Of a stretch of 64,000 nt of DNA, positions 19,499 through 31,105 are shown in pieces. Each line of letters opens with the position of its first letter. Position 1 is the stretch's first letter. The translations under genes and the position numbers were made by a program. The notes below the pieces were generated by a model, which was not told the DNA's origin, made no database searches, and was given only the letters and a program-made list of their open reading frames with translations. The stretch is from Gambelia wislizenii. Taxonomy: Eukaryota > Chordata > Lepidosauria > Squamata > Crotaphytidae. The stretch is from the NCBI GenBank assembly GCA_030847615.1, contig JAUMIR010000001.1, positions 289,256,187 to 289,320,186 of the forward strand. The letters are read 5' to 3'.

Positions 19499-20518
19499 TA
19501 TTCCGTTATAGGAACTGCTCCCCCCCCCTTGGCTTCAGTGCAGTAAAGGCTGCTGTCGTAAAGCTGCTTTTACTGCAGTGAAGCCAAATCCCGTTCGTTC
19601 TCGTAAGAGAACAATCGCATGGGAAATTCGAAAATAAAAACAAAACCAAATGTCAAAACAGAAAAGCAAGCCCCAAAACACACAATACAAACACCAAATA
19701 ACCCGGGGTGGGGGGAGGGAAAGGGTGACACTCACCTGGCTGTCCCAATCAAACCCGGAAGTCTTCGGCACAGACCTCCTGGTGACGTCACGTGCCGCTG
19801 GCATCGCACCAGCACAATGGGGGACATTTTCAAACGCCCGTGATTCCGTTATGATAACGGAATGGGCTTCTTATTCATGGCTTAAGCCATGAATAAGAAG
19901 CAATGTCGTGGCTTTAGGAGGGTGGGGTGGCTGAAAAGCCTCTCCGTCATGCTCCCTCCACCCCTCCCAACCATCCTGAAGTGGCTATGGGGCTCTCAAT
20001 CCCCAAGAGCCACTTCGGGAAGGCCAGGGTGTGGCTGGCCAACCTCCCGCCTGCCCTGCCGCCAAACTCCCCGGCCTTCCCGAAGTGGCTGCAGGGCTTG
20101 AAAGCCCCAGAGCCCCTTCGGGAAGGCTGGGGGCAGGCTGGCCAACCTCCCGTCCACCCACCCACTGACCTCCCCGGCTTTCCCGAAGTGGCTGCAGGGC
20201 TTCAAAGCCCCCAAGCCCCTTCGGGAAGGCCAGGGAGGGGCTGACCAACCTTCCAGCCGCCGCCACCCTGACCTTCCTGAAGTGGGTATGGGGTTGAAGA
20301 GCATGGCAGGCAGCAGTGGGGGTGGCAGCCAGGTGGGCGGGAGGCTTTTTAGCCACCCCCCGCGCTTCCCCAAGTGGCGATGGGACTTGAAAAGCCCCGT
20401 CACCACTTTGGAATGCGGGGGGTGCGGGCAGGCGGGGGAGACCTTTTTTTATTCATAGATTTTTCACATTTGTGGGGATCTTGAGCCCCTAGCCCCCGCA
20501 AATGTGGAGGAACAACTG
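19499..20518. mobile_element. Composite pogo-like/foldback element with internal minisatellite
   Basis: The right end (minus) cagttgttcctccacatttg with following TA resembles the pogo-like MITE ends at 18520 and 32902. Inside are a 19-bp-arm stem (ttggcttcagtgcagtaaa at about 19529 with its complement near 19571), a near-perfect attccgttat/ataacggaat hairpin at 19845-19865, a perfect 36-bp palindrome at 19866-19901 and ~100-bp tandem repeats at 19975-20410. No matching left terminus was found, so the element is rearranged. Confidence 0.5.
19975..20410. repeat. GC-rich minisatellite, ~93-104 bp period, about 4.5 units
   Basis: Each unit begins (c/t)gaagtggctgcaggg and continues ...cccttcgggaaggc...ggctggccaacctcccg. 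Unit starts are near 19977, 20081, 20184, 20278 and 20371. Confidence 0.75.
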
Positions 20519-20619
20519 TATAGACAAGGGATGTGCGTGGAATCTTGGTACTACTTTGTCTTCTTAGAAATGCCTCTGTGTATGGACATTTATCCTGAAA
20601 GTATTTTAAAGAAGAAAAT

Positions 20620-20944
20620 ACTTCTCACCTGGAATACTGTGTCCTGTTCTGGGCACCACAATTCAGGAAGGATATTGATAAGCTGGAACATGTCCAGAGG
20701 AGGGTGACCAAAATGGTTAAAGGTTTGGAAGATATGCCCTGTGAGGAGCAGCTTAGGGAGCTGGGTATGTTTAGTCTGGAGAAGAGAAGGTTGAGAGATG
20801 ACATGATAGCTCTTTGGAGGTTTTTAAACAGAGGCTGGATGGACATCTGTCGGAAATGATTTGATTGTGTATTCCTGCATGGCAAGAGGTTGGACTGGAT
20901 GGCCCTTGTGGTCTCTTCCAGCTCTATGAGTCTATGATTCTATG
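20620..20944 (+). mobile_element. CR1 LINE 3' end with internal deletion
   Basis: Encodes [17 protein letters not shown] and [27 protein letters not shown] CR1 C-terminal sequence, then jumps to the 3' UTR (gattgtgtattcctgcatgg). It ends ctatgagtctatgattctatg. Confidence 0.85.
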
Positions 20945-21154
20945 TACTGGGCAAAAACCAGCAACTCCAAGTGTTTCTTTGGGTACCAAAGGAAATGTTT
21001 ATTGGCAAACGTTAAATAAGGAGATGTTTGTAATTTTAAAGTATAAAATTCTTCCTATATGCCTGTCTGTGTGCAGCTGTGATACACAGTGTGTATAGAC
21101 TGTCATTTGTGGACACCTCACTTTATAGTCTCAGCAGCTTCCTGGCTGTATCCT

Positions 21155-21228
21155 ACCTGGATGCTGGACTCAGCGGGTCTTTTAGCCTGATTTGGCATGG
21201 TTCTTCTTATATGCTTATGCTTTTGAGG
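21155..21228 (+). mobile_element. SINE 3'-end fragment
   Basis: gatgctggactcagcgggtc, then cctgatttggcatggttctt and cttatatgcttatgct match the 3' end of the reptile tRNA-SINE at 4196. Confidence 0.5.
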
Positions 21229-23120
21229 AGCAGTTGAGACAGATTATTACAGAAACTACAAACCAGCACTAAGAGCAACTGGTAGGGATTTCTAGTTGGG
21301 GCTGGAGAGTTCTTCCCAAAGCTCCACCCCCCCATCCCCCAATGTTTTCTCAGATTGCCAGAGTAGGTTCTGGCTTCCCTTGATGAGTGAAGGGTGGAGG
21401 ACCTGCTTTGGGACTGCTCTTGGTGGTCTCCCTGTTGACTAGAGAGGTACAAGGTCCGCTTCTTGGAAGCAAAAGGCAGTGACACCGCCTGTGGGTCATG
21501 TGGATCATGAACCCACTTTAGAAGGACATGGGATGTAGACTTGAGCACTTCTTCAGAGTCATTGGCACTGGATGTTTCAGTCTCTGAGGGCTCCTAGTCC
21601 TAGGCAATGATAGAGGTTAAGCAGAGATTGGATAACTTACATAGGAAATTCCTTGCTCCAAGCCTGAGAAGTTTCTTCCCTTGAATAGCCTCTGAAAACT
21701 TCTGCTCTTCTAGTAGGTTACTTACTTTATCTCCTGAAAGTTTTGCCTTGTCAAAAAGGCAAGCATTTGATGCAAAAATCGAAAGTGATACATGTTCAGC
21801 TCCAGCTGAATAAGCACTAAGGTGATACTTTTGCCCTCGCAGCTATCCAGAAGCATTTCTAATTATAGGTATGGTCTCTCACTCATTGAACTGTAGCATT
21901 TCAGAGACCTGAGAAAGTGACTGCACAGCTAACAAATGTGGCACAGAAGAGCACATTACATGTAAGGTTCCTATATGGGATATAGAGTGTTTTGCTGCTG
22001 CTGAGTGCTCTGATTTGAAACCATAGCCGTGTCCAATTATGTTAAACCTTACATGCATTCTCTTTGGAGATGTTTAACTGTAATTGGGAGTTTGAGAGCA
22101 TTCACTGGTAAGGAACAAGAGCCTTCCCCCCCTGCAGTCTGCCTTTTTCTTTTCCTTGTAGGTTGTACTTGCTAATTAGTTCCATTGTCAAGGTTGTAAT
22201 GAGTTGTATGGTCATTAGTTTGTACCCTGTACTTTCTGATCCCAAAGGAATTTAATATAAGGCATGTGATAATATTGACTTACTATTCAGAGTCATCCCA
22301 AATGATAATGGCATACTTTTTTCATTCCCACCCCCCTGTTTATATTCAGATAACAAGCACTGTGTTAAGATTGACTGAGATCCTTAGAGTTAGAATTGTG
22401 GGAGAGCTTCTCTTAAAAATTTGGAATTTGGTCTCACATTTGAACTGGTTTTTAAGAAGAAGGAGGAGGTGCCCACAGAGAGTTGTACCAAAACTGTGTA
22501 GTTAGGGGAAAATCCTTAAATGTCATCAGCAGATATTCTTCACAATGTAAAGGGTCAGCCATCATAAGGGGAGGTGAGGAAGATGAAGGAATACATGCTT
22601 ATCCAGGCTCCCAGGCTAATATGTGTGTGTCAATGGCTTTGACATTCCTTCAGACAAGTAGATAAGGGCAGTTCACTTCATACAGGCAAACTCCTCTCTT
22701 TTCCATCAGGGAGAATTGGATGAATGGAAGTGGAAGTGGAAATCATCTTCAGCCCATGGGCAGATCTAGGCAAAAGGTATCTCCAGACTGATTAAAAAGA
22801 CCAGAAAGTCCCAGATTTTGTTCCTGGTTTTGTTTTTTGTTTTTCAATTTTATTTTGGAGATCCATACATTCTTTGTTTATGGCAGAATATTTTCTGTCA
22901 GCCCCCGGCATAATGAGAGGCTTTTGTATCACCTCCCCAAGTCATTTTATTTTAACTCACTATACAATCAGAAAGAACAGGAACAAAATCTCGGATTTTT
23001 CAATCAGTATGGATGTGCCATTAGTAGACTGGACTTAGTGCCATTGTGATCAATCAGATAAGTTACTCAGGACTTAAACTTAAAATCTATGATTTTATTG
23101 GGACTAAAGCCCAAGTGATA
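21229..23120. other. Non-coding sequence, no gene recognised
   Basis: Short frames only (the longest, 113 codons on the minus strand at 21207-21548, matches nothing I know). Poly-T and AT-rich stretches near 22820-22850. Confidence 0.5.
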
Positions 23121-23125
23121 CAATG

Positions 23126-23352
23126 TGCTGTAATGGTTTGAGTGTTGGACTAGGACTCTGGGAGACCAGGGTTTGAATCCTCACTCATTCATGGAAACCC
23201 ACTGGCTGGCCATGGGCAATTCACTCTCAGCCTCAGAGAAAGGCAAGGGTGCCTCCCCTCTGAACAAATTTTGCCGAGAAAATCTCGTGATAAGTTTGCC
23301 TTTGGATCTATGTAAGTCAGAAATAATTTGAAGGTGCACAGAAACAACAACA
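23126..23352 (+). mobile_element. tRNA-derived SINE with BovB-like tail
   Basis: Box-A-like gtttgagtgttggactagg, box-B-like gggtttgaatcc, the body aaacccactggctggccatg, and the tail tatgtaagtcagaaataatttgaaggtgca. Confidence 0.8.
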
Positions 23353-24405
23353 AAGAATGTCAGGCCTCAGTCTTGGTCCAACTCTCCATGTTGTTAATTA
23401 TCAATTCACTCATAACTGTTTTCTGGTTTGCAACAGTTTGACTGCCCCATAAGAAGCCTCTGTAATGTGAGATTCAAGGAATCCACTACTTGCATTGATT
23501 CATTAATCCACCTTGTTTTTGAAAAGATTAACAAAGGGGATTAATAAGTGGCTGGAACATTTCACTGGCTTAAGCTTTTCCTTCAGTTCTAGATTTTACA
23601 CATCTCAACACTTTTAAAGTCTTATTAGCCATTTCATTAGTTGGATCAGACTGCGATTAAATTTTTCAAATACACCACACTTTATCGTGCTTTATGCAAA
23701 AGACTATAATGGCATGAAATTGATTTGGGCACGTTAGTATGCTTGTGTTTTAAAGACAAATATAATCGTAACGTATTTTACTGCATAGAGAAATTCATTG
23801 AAACATAGGAAACAGCATGGAGATGGATGTTGCTAAAACTTTGGTCAGCATGTGTTATAATAGGGTGCCTTTTAGAAGTAAATTTCAGATATATTTTATT
23901 CTAGAAGAAAAATGGTGCTCAGGTGGTGTAAAGTGAGGATCAAAATAATTTCCTTTGCTATTCTCCAAAAATTAATGTCGTCTTGTTAGTACCAAATGTC
24001 TTCAGAAGTGAAATGGGAGGGGGTTAACTGTTGGCTTAATTTTCATTTGTTCACCCACATCTGTTGTGGCTTTAAGAACTAAATTTGGATTTCAGGGTTT
24101 TTTTTTAAGAGAAGACAGGCAAGTGCAGGGTTTTCGTCTTTTTTTTAAACACACACAAGGAAACAGGAAAAAATTGACTCGGCTGGATATTGTTTGATGA
24201 CTTCAGTGGAGACAGAGCTGAAAAGAATTATGAATCTTAATTCACATAGGAGGAAAACCCTATGGTGCAAAAATTTAAAAAAAATGAGACAGCTAATGAA
24301 AATGGCAGGAACAAATCAACCTGCCTTTCAATTTTTAAAACATTGCAATGCCACTTACATTTGAAGGCTAAATCTAGTTCTGTAACACCCTGGGTGTAAT
24401 AAACA
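23353..24405. other. Non-coding sequence, nothing recognised
   Basis: AT-rich intron-like sequence with short homopolymers. No structure stands out. Confidence 0.5.
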
Positions 24406-24411
24406 ATTCAG

Positions 24412-24612
24412 GCGGTATCTATAATGCAGTTTGACACTGATTTAACTGCCATGGTTCAATGTTATGGATTTCTGGGATTTTTAGTTTTATGAGATATTTA
24501 GCCTTCTGTGTCAGAGAACTCTGGTGCCACAACAAACTACAAATCCCAGGATTCTGTAATATGGAGCCATGGTCATTAAAGTAGTGTCAAACTGCATTAT
24601 TTCTGTAGTGTG
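24412..24612. mobile_element. MITE (family with 'aactacaaatcccagga' core)
   Basis: ataatgcagtttgacactga at the left is mirrored by gtcaaactgcattatttctg at the right. The inner arms are gatttctgggatttttagtt and aactacaaatcccaggattc. Relatives lie at 38125, 56845 and 62373. Confidence 0.7.
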
Positions 24613-24749
24613 TCAGCAGCCATAGTCTCTTTCAGGTTGTTTCACTCATGTTTTTGTAGCATTTTTTGTTATTATTTTTCTCTTGGCTATCAGAGTCTTC
24701 CTCTTCTGTCGGCTTTACAAATGACTATACAAAGATTACATGAAAGCAA

Positions 24750-24990
24750 GTATATGTTGTTGTTGCTGTGTACCTTCAAGTCATTTCTGACTTATGGCAA
24801 TCTTAAGGTGAAATTGTCATGGGGTTTTCTTGGCAAGATTTTTTCAGAGGACATTTGACATTGCCTTCCTCTGAGCTGAGAAAGTGTGACTTGCCCAGGG
24901 TCATCCAGTGGGTTTCCATAGGTGAGTGGGGTTTCAAACCTGGGTGTCCCAGAATCCTAGTCTATCTCTCAAACCACTAATTACACTCAC
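24750..24990 (-). mobile_element. tRNA-derived SINE with BovB-like tail
   Basis: The minus strand has box-B-like caggtttgaaacc, the body ggaaacccactggatgaccc and a tail complementary to caagtcatttctgacttatg. Confidence 0.8.
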
Positions 24991-25073
24991 TCTCAAATGA
25001 ATGATAAAGGAATATTGGGAATATTGTTGAATGTGCCTACTCAGAAGCAAGGCCCAATAAATTCAGTGGAAAT

Positions 25074-25365
25074 TGAAGATGGAGCAAGCTTGTTTTCTGC
25101 TGTTCCAAAGGCTAGAACACAGAGCAATGGGTTCAAACTAAAGGAAAAGAGATTCCACCTAAACATTAGGAATAACTTCCTGATGGTAAGAGCTGTTCAA
25201 CAGTGGAATGCACTGCCTCGGAGTGTGGTGGAGTCTCCTCCTTCGGAGGTTTTTAAACAGAGCTGGATGGCTATCTGTCAGGAGTGCTTTGATTGTGTAT
25301 TCCTGTATGGCTGGGGGTTGGGCTGGATGGCCCTTGTGACCTCTTCCAATTCTATGATTCTGTTG
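25074..25365 (+). mobile_element. CR1 LINE 3' end
   Basis: Encodes IEDGASLFSAVPKART, FHLNIRNNFLMVRAVQQWNA and LPRSVVESP-like CR1 C-terminus, then ggttgggctggatggccctt and an octamer-type end. Confidence 0.85.
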
Positions 25366-25369
25366 TTTA

Positions 25370-26525
25370 TGCCTAAACAAGCAAAGGTATAGGGATGCAG
25401 TATTATTGAATTTATTGTATTCTTATTGGTCTAGGAATCTGGGGGTTCCTTGACCAATTGGTTGGGTGAGAGGGCTGAGCCCATTGTTGGTGAGTTAACT
25501 GTGGGTGAGGACTTTGGATCTAAAGTGAGATGCTCTTGCAGGCAGGCAGGAGCCTGTATCCCCACGAAGTCAAATAGTGACAAGTGTAGAAAGGAGCTGC
25601 CCCAGGTCCCATGAAATGGCTGTGATTGCCCTTCTGGTAGGGACTGGTGTTGCTGATGCAGAGCAACCCAGCCAGGCTCCATTAGTTAAGTGCAAAAGAA
25701 TAAATAATAGATTTATTCCTTCTCCTCATGCCCATCTTGTTTAATGGTTGCTTGGAAGTAACTGTGTAGAGCTTAATAATTCCCTATTGTGCTTTTCAAA
25801 GGGAAAGAGTGGTTACTGACCCTCAGTTTCTCACGATATTTTGGCAGTGTACATTTTTGTTTAACCAGTGGTCTTCCTTCAGGTGATTAAAGAGCAGGCA
25901 CTGGTTGTTTCTTGTTTGGTTTCCTTCCCCCACACACCTTTTTTTTTTTTTTTTTGTGGTGGTGGAGGAACAGCTGATGGAAAGTCAAACAAAAAGAGGA
26001 TTGCACTGTGAAGAGGCACAAACAGTCCTATGTTTGCTAAAGCCAAGTTAATTTCATCAGGTGCTGAATTTTCATCTATATCTGTAAATCTACACTGTGT
26101 TCCAGAACTTCATGTGTATCAGAGATTCCCATTGCTTTCCCCTCTCATAGCCAGCAATAGGGGAGAACCCCAGTTCCAAACCCATGACCATTTTCAAATT
26201 CATCTTTTTAAAATTGTTGTTCTCCTGACTCAGTTGTTGGAATCCTTTATCCAACATTTGTCTTTCCCCCACTCTTCCAAGAAAAGAACTAAATATCTCA
26301 GTTCCTACATGCACTCAAATATTGCAGATGGAATATCTGCACCAATTCTGTTGGAACTGAAAAGATGCCAAGGAATCTCACAAAAAGCGAAGGAGAGGAG
26401 GGGGGAAAGTAACTGGCTTTTATTTTAGCATGAGCTTTCGTGAATATCAGTCCACTTAATCAGATGCAGTACAAAGTGATATTAAAACCTCAGCTTATTA
26501 ATCATATTTATAGTTGTGGAGTGAG
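25370..26525. other. Non-coding sequence, no gene recognised
   Basis: A T18 run sits near 25937-25957. The remaining frames (for example 26030-26428, 132 codons) match no known protein. Confidence 0.45.
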
Positions 26526-26530
26526 ACAGA

Positions 26531-26881
26531 GGACTTTTTCAGATGATCCTTGCTGTGCAAGGATCGCCTGGGAGAGTTTTGTCACAGCAACATGGCAGGG
26601 GGTCAATTTCGGATGACGACGTGCCTGCTGCAAGATCGTCCGTCCCTCTTGCGGTAAGGCTTGGAGCCTGCCACGCTATTATTCGGCCAGATTTTATTCA
26701 TGGACAACTTCTATGAATAAAATCTGGCCGAATATAGTGCGGCAGGCTCCAAGCCTTACTGCAAGAGGGACGGACGATCTCGCAGAGGCACGGCATCATC
26801 CCAAATCGACCCCCTGCCACGCTGCTGTGATGAAACTCTCCTGGGCGATCCTTGTGCAGCAAGGATCGTCTGAAAAAGTCC
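26531..26881. mobile_element. Foldback element: 351-bp near-complete inverted repeat
   Basis: ggactttttcag at 26531 pairs with ctgaaaaagtcc ending at 26881. The arms stay complementary for about 173 bp each at roughly 90 percent identity by eye, with only a few central bases unpaired near 26703-26710. The flanks share aga (possible 3-bp target duplication). No coding capacity. Confidence 0.85.
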
Positions 26882-27084
26882 AGAATGTAATAGGATCCAG
26901 AAAAATGAAATTCATGACCCTCACCCTCAATCTTTAAAGGGCAGTGTGAGGTGATGCAGATCTTTCAGATCTTTAAAAGGATCTGTTGGTATTCGTGTAT
27001 GAAAGCAATTAATCTGCTTACCAAAAACCAGTTCCCTTGGGTCAAAACCTTCTCTGAGGAGATTCCTGTTCTCATATGTGCAGT

Positions 27085-27425
27085 ACTGAGGGGACATGAT
27101 AGCTATGTTTAAATATTGGAAAGGATGTCATACTGAGGATGGAGCAAGCTTGTTTTCTGAGGCCCCAGAGACTAGGACATGTAGCAATCGATTCAAACTA
27201 CAGGAAAAGAGATTCCACCTAAACGTTAGGAAAAACTTCGTGTCCATAAGAGCTCTTCAGCAGTGGAATGCACTGCCTTGGAGTGTGGTAGAGTATCCTT
27301 CTTTGGAGGTTTTTAAGCAGAGGCTGGAGGGCCATCTGTTGGAAATGATTTGATTGTTTATTCCTGCATGGCAGGGAGTTGGATTGGATAGCCCTTGTTG
27401 TCTCTTCCAACTCTATGATTCTATG
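27085..27425 (+). mobile_element. CR1 LINE 3' end
   Basis: Encodes MIAMFKYWKGCHTEDGASLF and FHLNVRKNF..RALQQWNALP, then the 3' UTR gttggattggatagcccttg. It ends ctctatgattctatg. Confidence 0.88.
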
Positions 27426-27945
27426 TGAAAATACACAAAAAAATACTCCTCCACCCCACAAACGACCCAGAATCCCATACTAATCCCAAATGTCTTCTTT
27501 TTACTTACAGTCCCTCTTAAAATGGCAACACTTCGAGAGGGACTGCAGAGGAACGTGGAGGCATTTGGGCTGGCTGTGTGGAGGGATGAGCCTGGAGGAG
27601 GCCGGGGGGAAATGGCCCATGACCACCATGCAGTTTCCTACCTGTGATCTAGATTCTAAATTCTTGCAAAGCCAATCAGCTTTGTGCTTCCTTTCCTATG
27701 GGAAAGCAAATAACTCACCCCAATGAGCAGGAATGCACACCCTCTCACTGTTTTTAACAAACTACGGGAAAAGCCACTTAATTTCCCTTCTTTTTAGGTT
27801 TCTGTTTGAACAAGACTTGGTTTGGATGGTCCATCAAACAATGTTTGCCATGTTTAAATTGCGTCTGTAGCAATGTGTAGGTGTTGTATGTATGTATGTA
27901 AGCAATATGTTTAGTAGGTATATAATGTTGTATCTTATAAGTACC
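27426..27945. other. Non-coding sequence, nothing recognised
   Basis: Contains a short (TGTA)n tract near 27885. No recognised gene or element. Confidence 0.45.
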
Positions 27946-27949
27946 TGAA

Positions 27950-28855
27950 CGGAACTTCTTTACCAGCCTGCACCACAGGATGAACACCACCATCCCCACA
28001 TTGCTATCGGCAAATCTGTGCTTAAGTTCGTTCAGCAGTTCACCTACCTGGGAAGCATAATGTCTCAGATGCCAAGATGCCAAGATTGACAAAGAGATCG
28101 ATCACAGATCAGCAAAGGCACATAGCGCATTTGGAAGACTTTACAAAAGAGTCTGGCGTAATAAACACCTGAGGCAAAGCACAAAAATCAATGTGTATAG
28201 AGCCATTGTACTGTCTATTCTCCTTTACGGGTCTGAAACATGGGTCACCTATCGCCACCACTTACGACTCCTTGAACGCTTTCATCAGCGCTGTATATGC
28301 ACAATCCTAAATATACACTGGACTGACTTATGTGATGAATGTTGCTGTCCTTGAGCAAGCAGGGATCGCCAGCATTGAGGCCATGATATTTAGAACACAG
28401 CTGCGCTGGGCAGGGCACGTTTCTAGGATGGAGGACCATCGCCTCCCAAAAATAGTACAGTGTACTCTATAGTGAACACACCATGGGTCAGCGTAAGAGG
28501 GGTGCTCCAAAAAAGTGATACAAGGACTTCCTGAAACAACATCTCAGGCTAGGCCAAATTGATCACCAACAATAGTCCGCCCTGGCCTCACATCAGGAGA
28601 CATGGAGATGCACTATCCACAATGCTGCAGCTTTATTTGAGAACTCACGCTGAACAAGTCTTGAAGAGAAACGACAACGCAGAAGGAATCACAACCCGGA
28701 AACATCACCCAAGGAGACCTTCTGTTGTGCTTTCTGCAACCAGACTTGTTTATCTCGGATTGGCCTTTTTAGTCATCAGCGTGCTTGCAGAAAGCGCAGG
28801 ATGAGTCCTCCCTGAATCTTCATTTGCAAAGAAAAGCCAGAGAGAAATGTTGTAC
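27950..28855 (+). mobile_element. LINE 3' half-ORF remnant (RT C-terminus and zinc finger), longest copy
   Basis: In shifting frames it encodes KFVQQFTYLGSIMS, then LLYGSETWVTYRHHLRLLE, RFHQRC, NIHWTDYV, AGIASIEAM, LRWAGHVSRMEDH and RGAP-K-YKDFLKQHL, ending with a CLSRIGLF-SHQ-like finger and agccagagag. Many frameshifts. Same family as 3337, 18106 and 46129. Confidence 0.75.
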
Positions 28856-29084
28856 GGTTGTATTGTTGTGTAAGAACTGTGAAAACCAATTAAAACTTTT
28901 AAAAAGGGGGGGGGAAGCTGTTTCTTTTTGCTGTTTGGGCCCCCCCTCCTTCCGAATACAGTGGATTGATGCAGGATCCCATATAGATAGGTCGTATTCC
29001 AAGTGAATTCCATGAGGGGTATTTTCACTATTTAGACAACCCCTAAATAATATTGAATTAAAGGACTGCCTAAATACTCTGAAG

Positions 29085-29285
29085 TCACCAGAGCCCATCT
29101 GATCTTCGAAGCAAAGCAGGATCAGGCTTAGTTAGTACTTTGATAGAGAGGCTGCCAAGGAATGTCCGGTGCTGTAAGCTACATTTCAGAGGAAGGCAAT
29201 AGGAAACCTTACATAAGAAAACCCTGTGAAATTCATGAGGTTGCTGTAAGTCAACAGGTAATGTCAAGGCATAAACACACACTGG
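29085..29285 (+). mobile_element. 5S rRNA-derived SINE
   Basis: 29090-29180 follows the 5S rRNA internal promoter region: gcccatctgatcttcgaagc, aaagcaggatcaggcttagt, tagtactttgatagagaggc and ggtgctgtaagct. The body and tail (aaaaccctgtgaaattcatg, ttgctgtaagtcaacaggta) follow and match those of the tRNA-headed SINEs. Substitutions and the fused tail rule out a functional 5S gene. Confidence 0.85.
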
Positions 29286-29373
29286 CTTAAAGAAAAATAT
29301 ATTTAAATATGCATTTGTATTCCAATAAGTGTATCCCTTACATCGTGTATTTTTCCCTGCTTTATTTTCTTAG

Positions 29374-29799
29374 GTCCTATCCTTAGGAGCAGATGTACTG
29401 CCGGAATATAAGCTCCAAACACCTCGCATCAACAAGTTTACTATATTGCACTACAGTCCTTTCAAAGCAGTCTGGGACTGGCTGATATTACTGCTTGTGA
29501 TCTACACTGCCATATTCACTCCCTATTCTGCAGCCTTCCTTCTCAATGACAGTGAAGAACAGAAGACACAAGCATGTGGCTATTCATGCAACCCACTGAA
29601 TATGGTAGACTTAATTGTGGATATTATGTTTATCATTGACATTCTCATAAACTTCCGAACAACATATGTAAACAAGAATGAAGAAGTGGTAAGTGACCCA
29701 GCAAAAATAGCAATTCACTACTTCAAAGGCTGGTTCCTAATTGACATGGTTGCTGCAATACCTTTTGACCTGCTGATTTTTGGATCTGGCTCTGATGAG
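29374..29799 (+). CDS. KCNH7: KCNH7 (ERG3) internal exon: pre-S1 linker, S1, S2, S3
   Basis: Internal exon of a voltage-gated ERG-type potassium channel of the plasma membrane. It follows a pyrimidine-rich acceptor ending in ttttcttag and precedes the donor gtaagc. It is 426 nt, 142 codons, phase 0 at both ends, with no stop. Residues 1-31 are the pre-S1 linker ([13 protein letters not shown]...). S1 is about 32-56, the S1-S2 loop 57-76 (two cysteines, CGYSC), S2 about 77-99, the S2-S3 linker 100-119 and S3 about 120-138, ending GSGSDE. Acidic residues of S2 and S3 used in ERG voltage sensing are present ([20 protein letters not shown]). From memory it corresponds to exon 6 of human KCNH2. 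[12 protein letters not shown] and the loop LNDSEEQK favour KCNH7 over KCNH2. Translation starts outside the window. Confidence 0.96.
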
Positions 29800-29929
29800 G
29801 TAAGCTAAACATAACAAGCATTTATTTATGTTTTTATTTATTTTTATTTCAAGATACATGTGATCTCACCATGTGTGCATGCATCATGTTTTCTGAAAGT
29901 TGACTTTATCACAAAAGAATTTGGAGGCC

Positions 29930-30185
29930 TCCATTAGCTCAGTTCAGACATAATGATAAACTATAGTTCCTTCTCATTTCCCCCTCCTTCCTTTACAAGA
30001 AAGGGCAGGATGTTAAACTCTTATAATTTGTTCCAAATGGTAGGTTACCATTTTACTTAAAATCAGTAAACCGTGGCTTGTACAAACCATAGTTTGCCCT
30101 CAAATTTGGATCCTAAAATCAGAATCAAACTATGGCTTGGGACTATGCTTTGAGGCAGACTGTGCACTACCAAAGGCAAGAGGAC
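29930..30185. mobile_element. Possible MITE
   Basis: The phrases aaactatagtt near 29950, aaccatagtttgcc near 30088 and aaactatggcttgg near 30126 form internal inverted copies. The ends are not clear. Confidence 0.35.
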
Positions 30186-30614
30186 CCAGTGCTACTGAAT
30201 TCTGTGTCCTATTGGGTTTTTTTCTGCTGGTGTTATTCTTCATGTTTGTTCAGTTGTTCTCCATATGGTTTTCTTCATTTTTAGAAACCTTCAAAGATAA
30301 GATTTCCTATAATTGAGTGTCACCTGAAAATATACTTAGCAAAAGAGTTGGTATCTGTTTTGTGCTTTGAGGTGGCAGAAATGAGTCATAGGCAGGATGA
30401 TGAAAGAGAAGAGAGGAGAAGATTTAAATCTCCAACCCCAGTACATTTAGTTAGTTGTCCACTCCATGTCTGAAGCAGCATGTAGTATAAGCTGAAGTGT
30501 GTATCTGCTGTATTAGGCTGTCACTATCGAATACTGGGGTTCTAGCAAAACAAAAAAACCAAAGTAGACCCCACAACTCTGAAGACTGCAACAGAATTTT
30601 GGGAAGGGGATTGT

Positions 30615-31105
30615 CATCTGAGGGTTCATCTACACAGGCCAGAATATGCAAGCTGCCTGCCGGCGTATTCTGTCCATGGAGCAGGCCAATTCCTCCCTGT
30701 TACCAGCACAAAATGGGATCAAGTCCAGACCCCACCACGTTGGTCCATCATTGCAGCAGCTACCGCCACCTGCATCCCACTCTCTGAAGCCAGCCCACAG
30801 CGTATGAGCAAGGCCCCCTGCATGTGACCAACCTGGCTTCCTGGCTTCAGAAGAGTGACAGCAGCTGCAGCAACAGGCCAGCGTGGTGGTTTGGGCTTCT
30901 GTGGTCATGCGGGGCCCAATCCATTTTTTGCTGGCTGAAGCCTTTTCCCCCAGGTATTTTTAAAAAGTGGTATAATAGGCTTTACCCCATCTTTGCCCCA
31001 GGGGTTGTGCAGTATGCTTGGGGGGAAAACGGGGCAAATACCCTGCATCCTCTGGACTGCAGGGCTCCAAGACAGGGTAAATAACCCATCTAGACAAGAC
31101 CTGAG
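30615..31105. mobile_element. Possible hAT-like MITE, ~490 bp
   Basis: The left end gggttcatctacacaggcc and the right end (reverse complement) ggtcttgtctagatgggtta resemble each other loosely. The interior is GC-richer than its surroundings. No transposase. Confidence 0.4.

Noticed and set aside
29090..29180. Possible 5S rRNA gene
   Set aside because: There are many substitutions and the sequence continues into a SINE tail.
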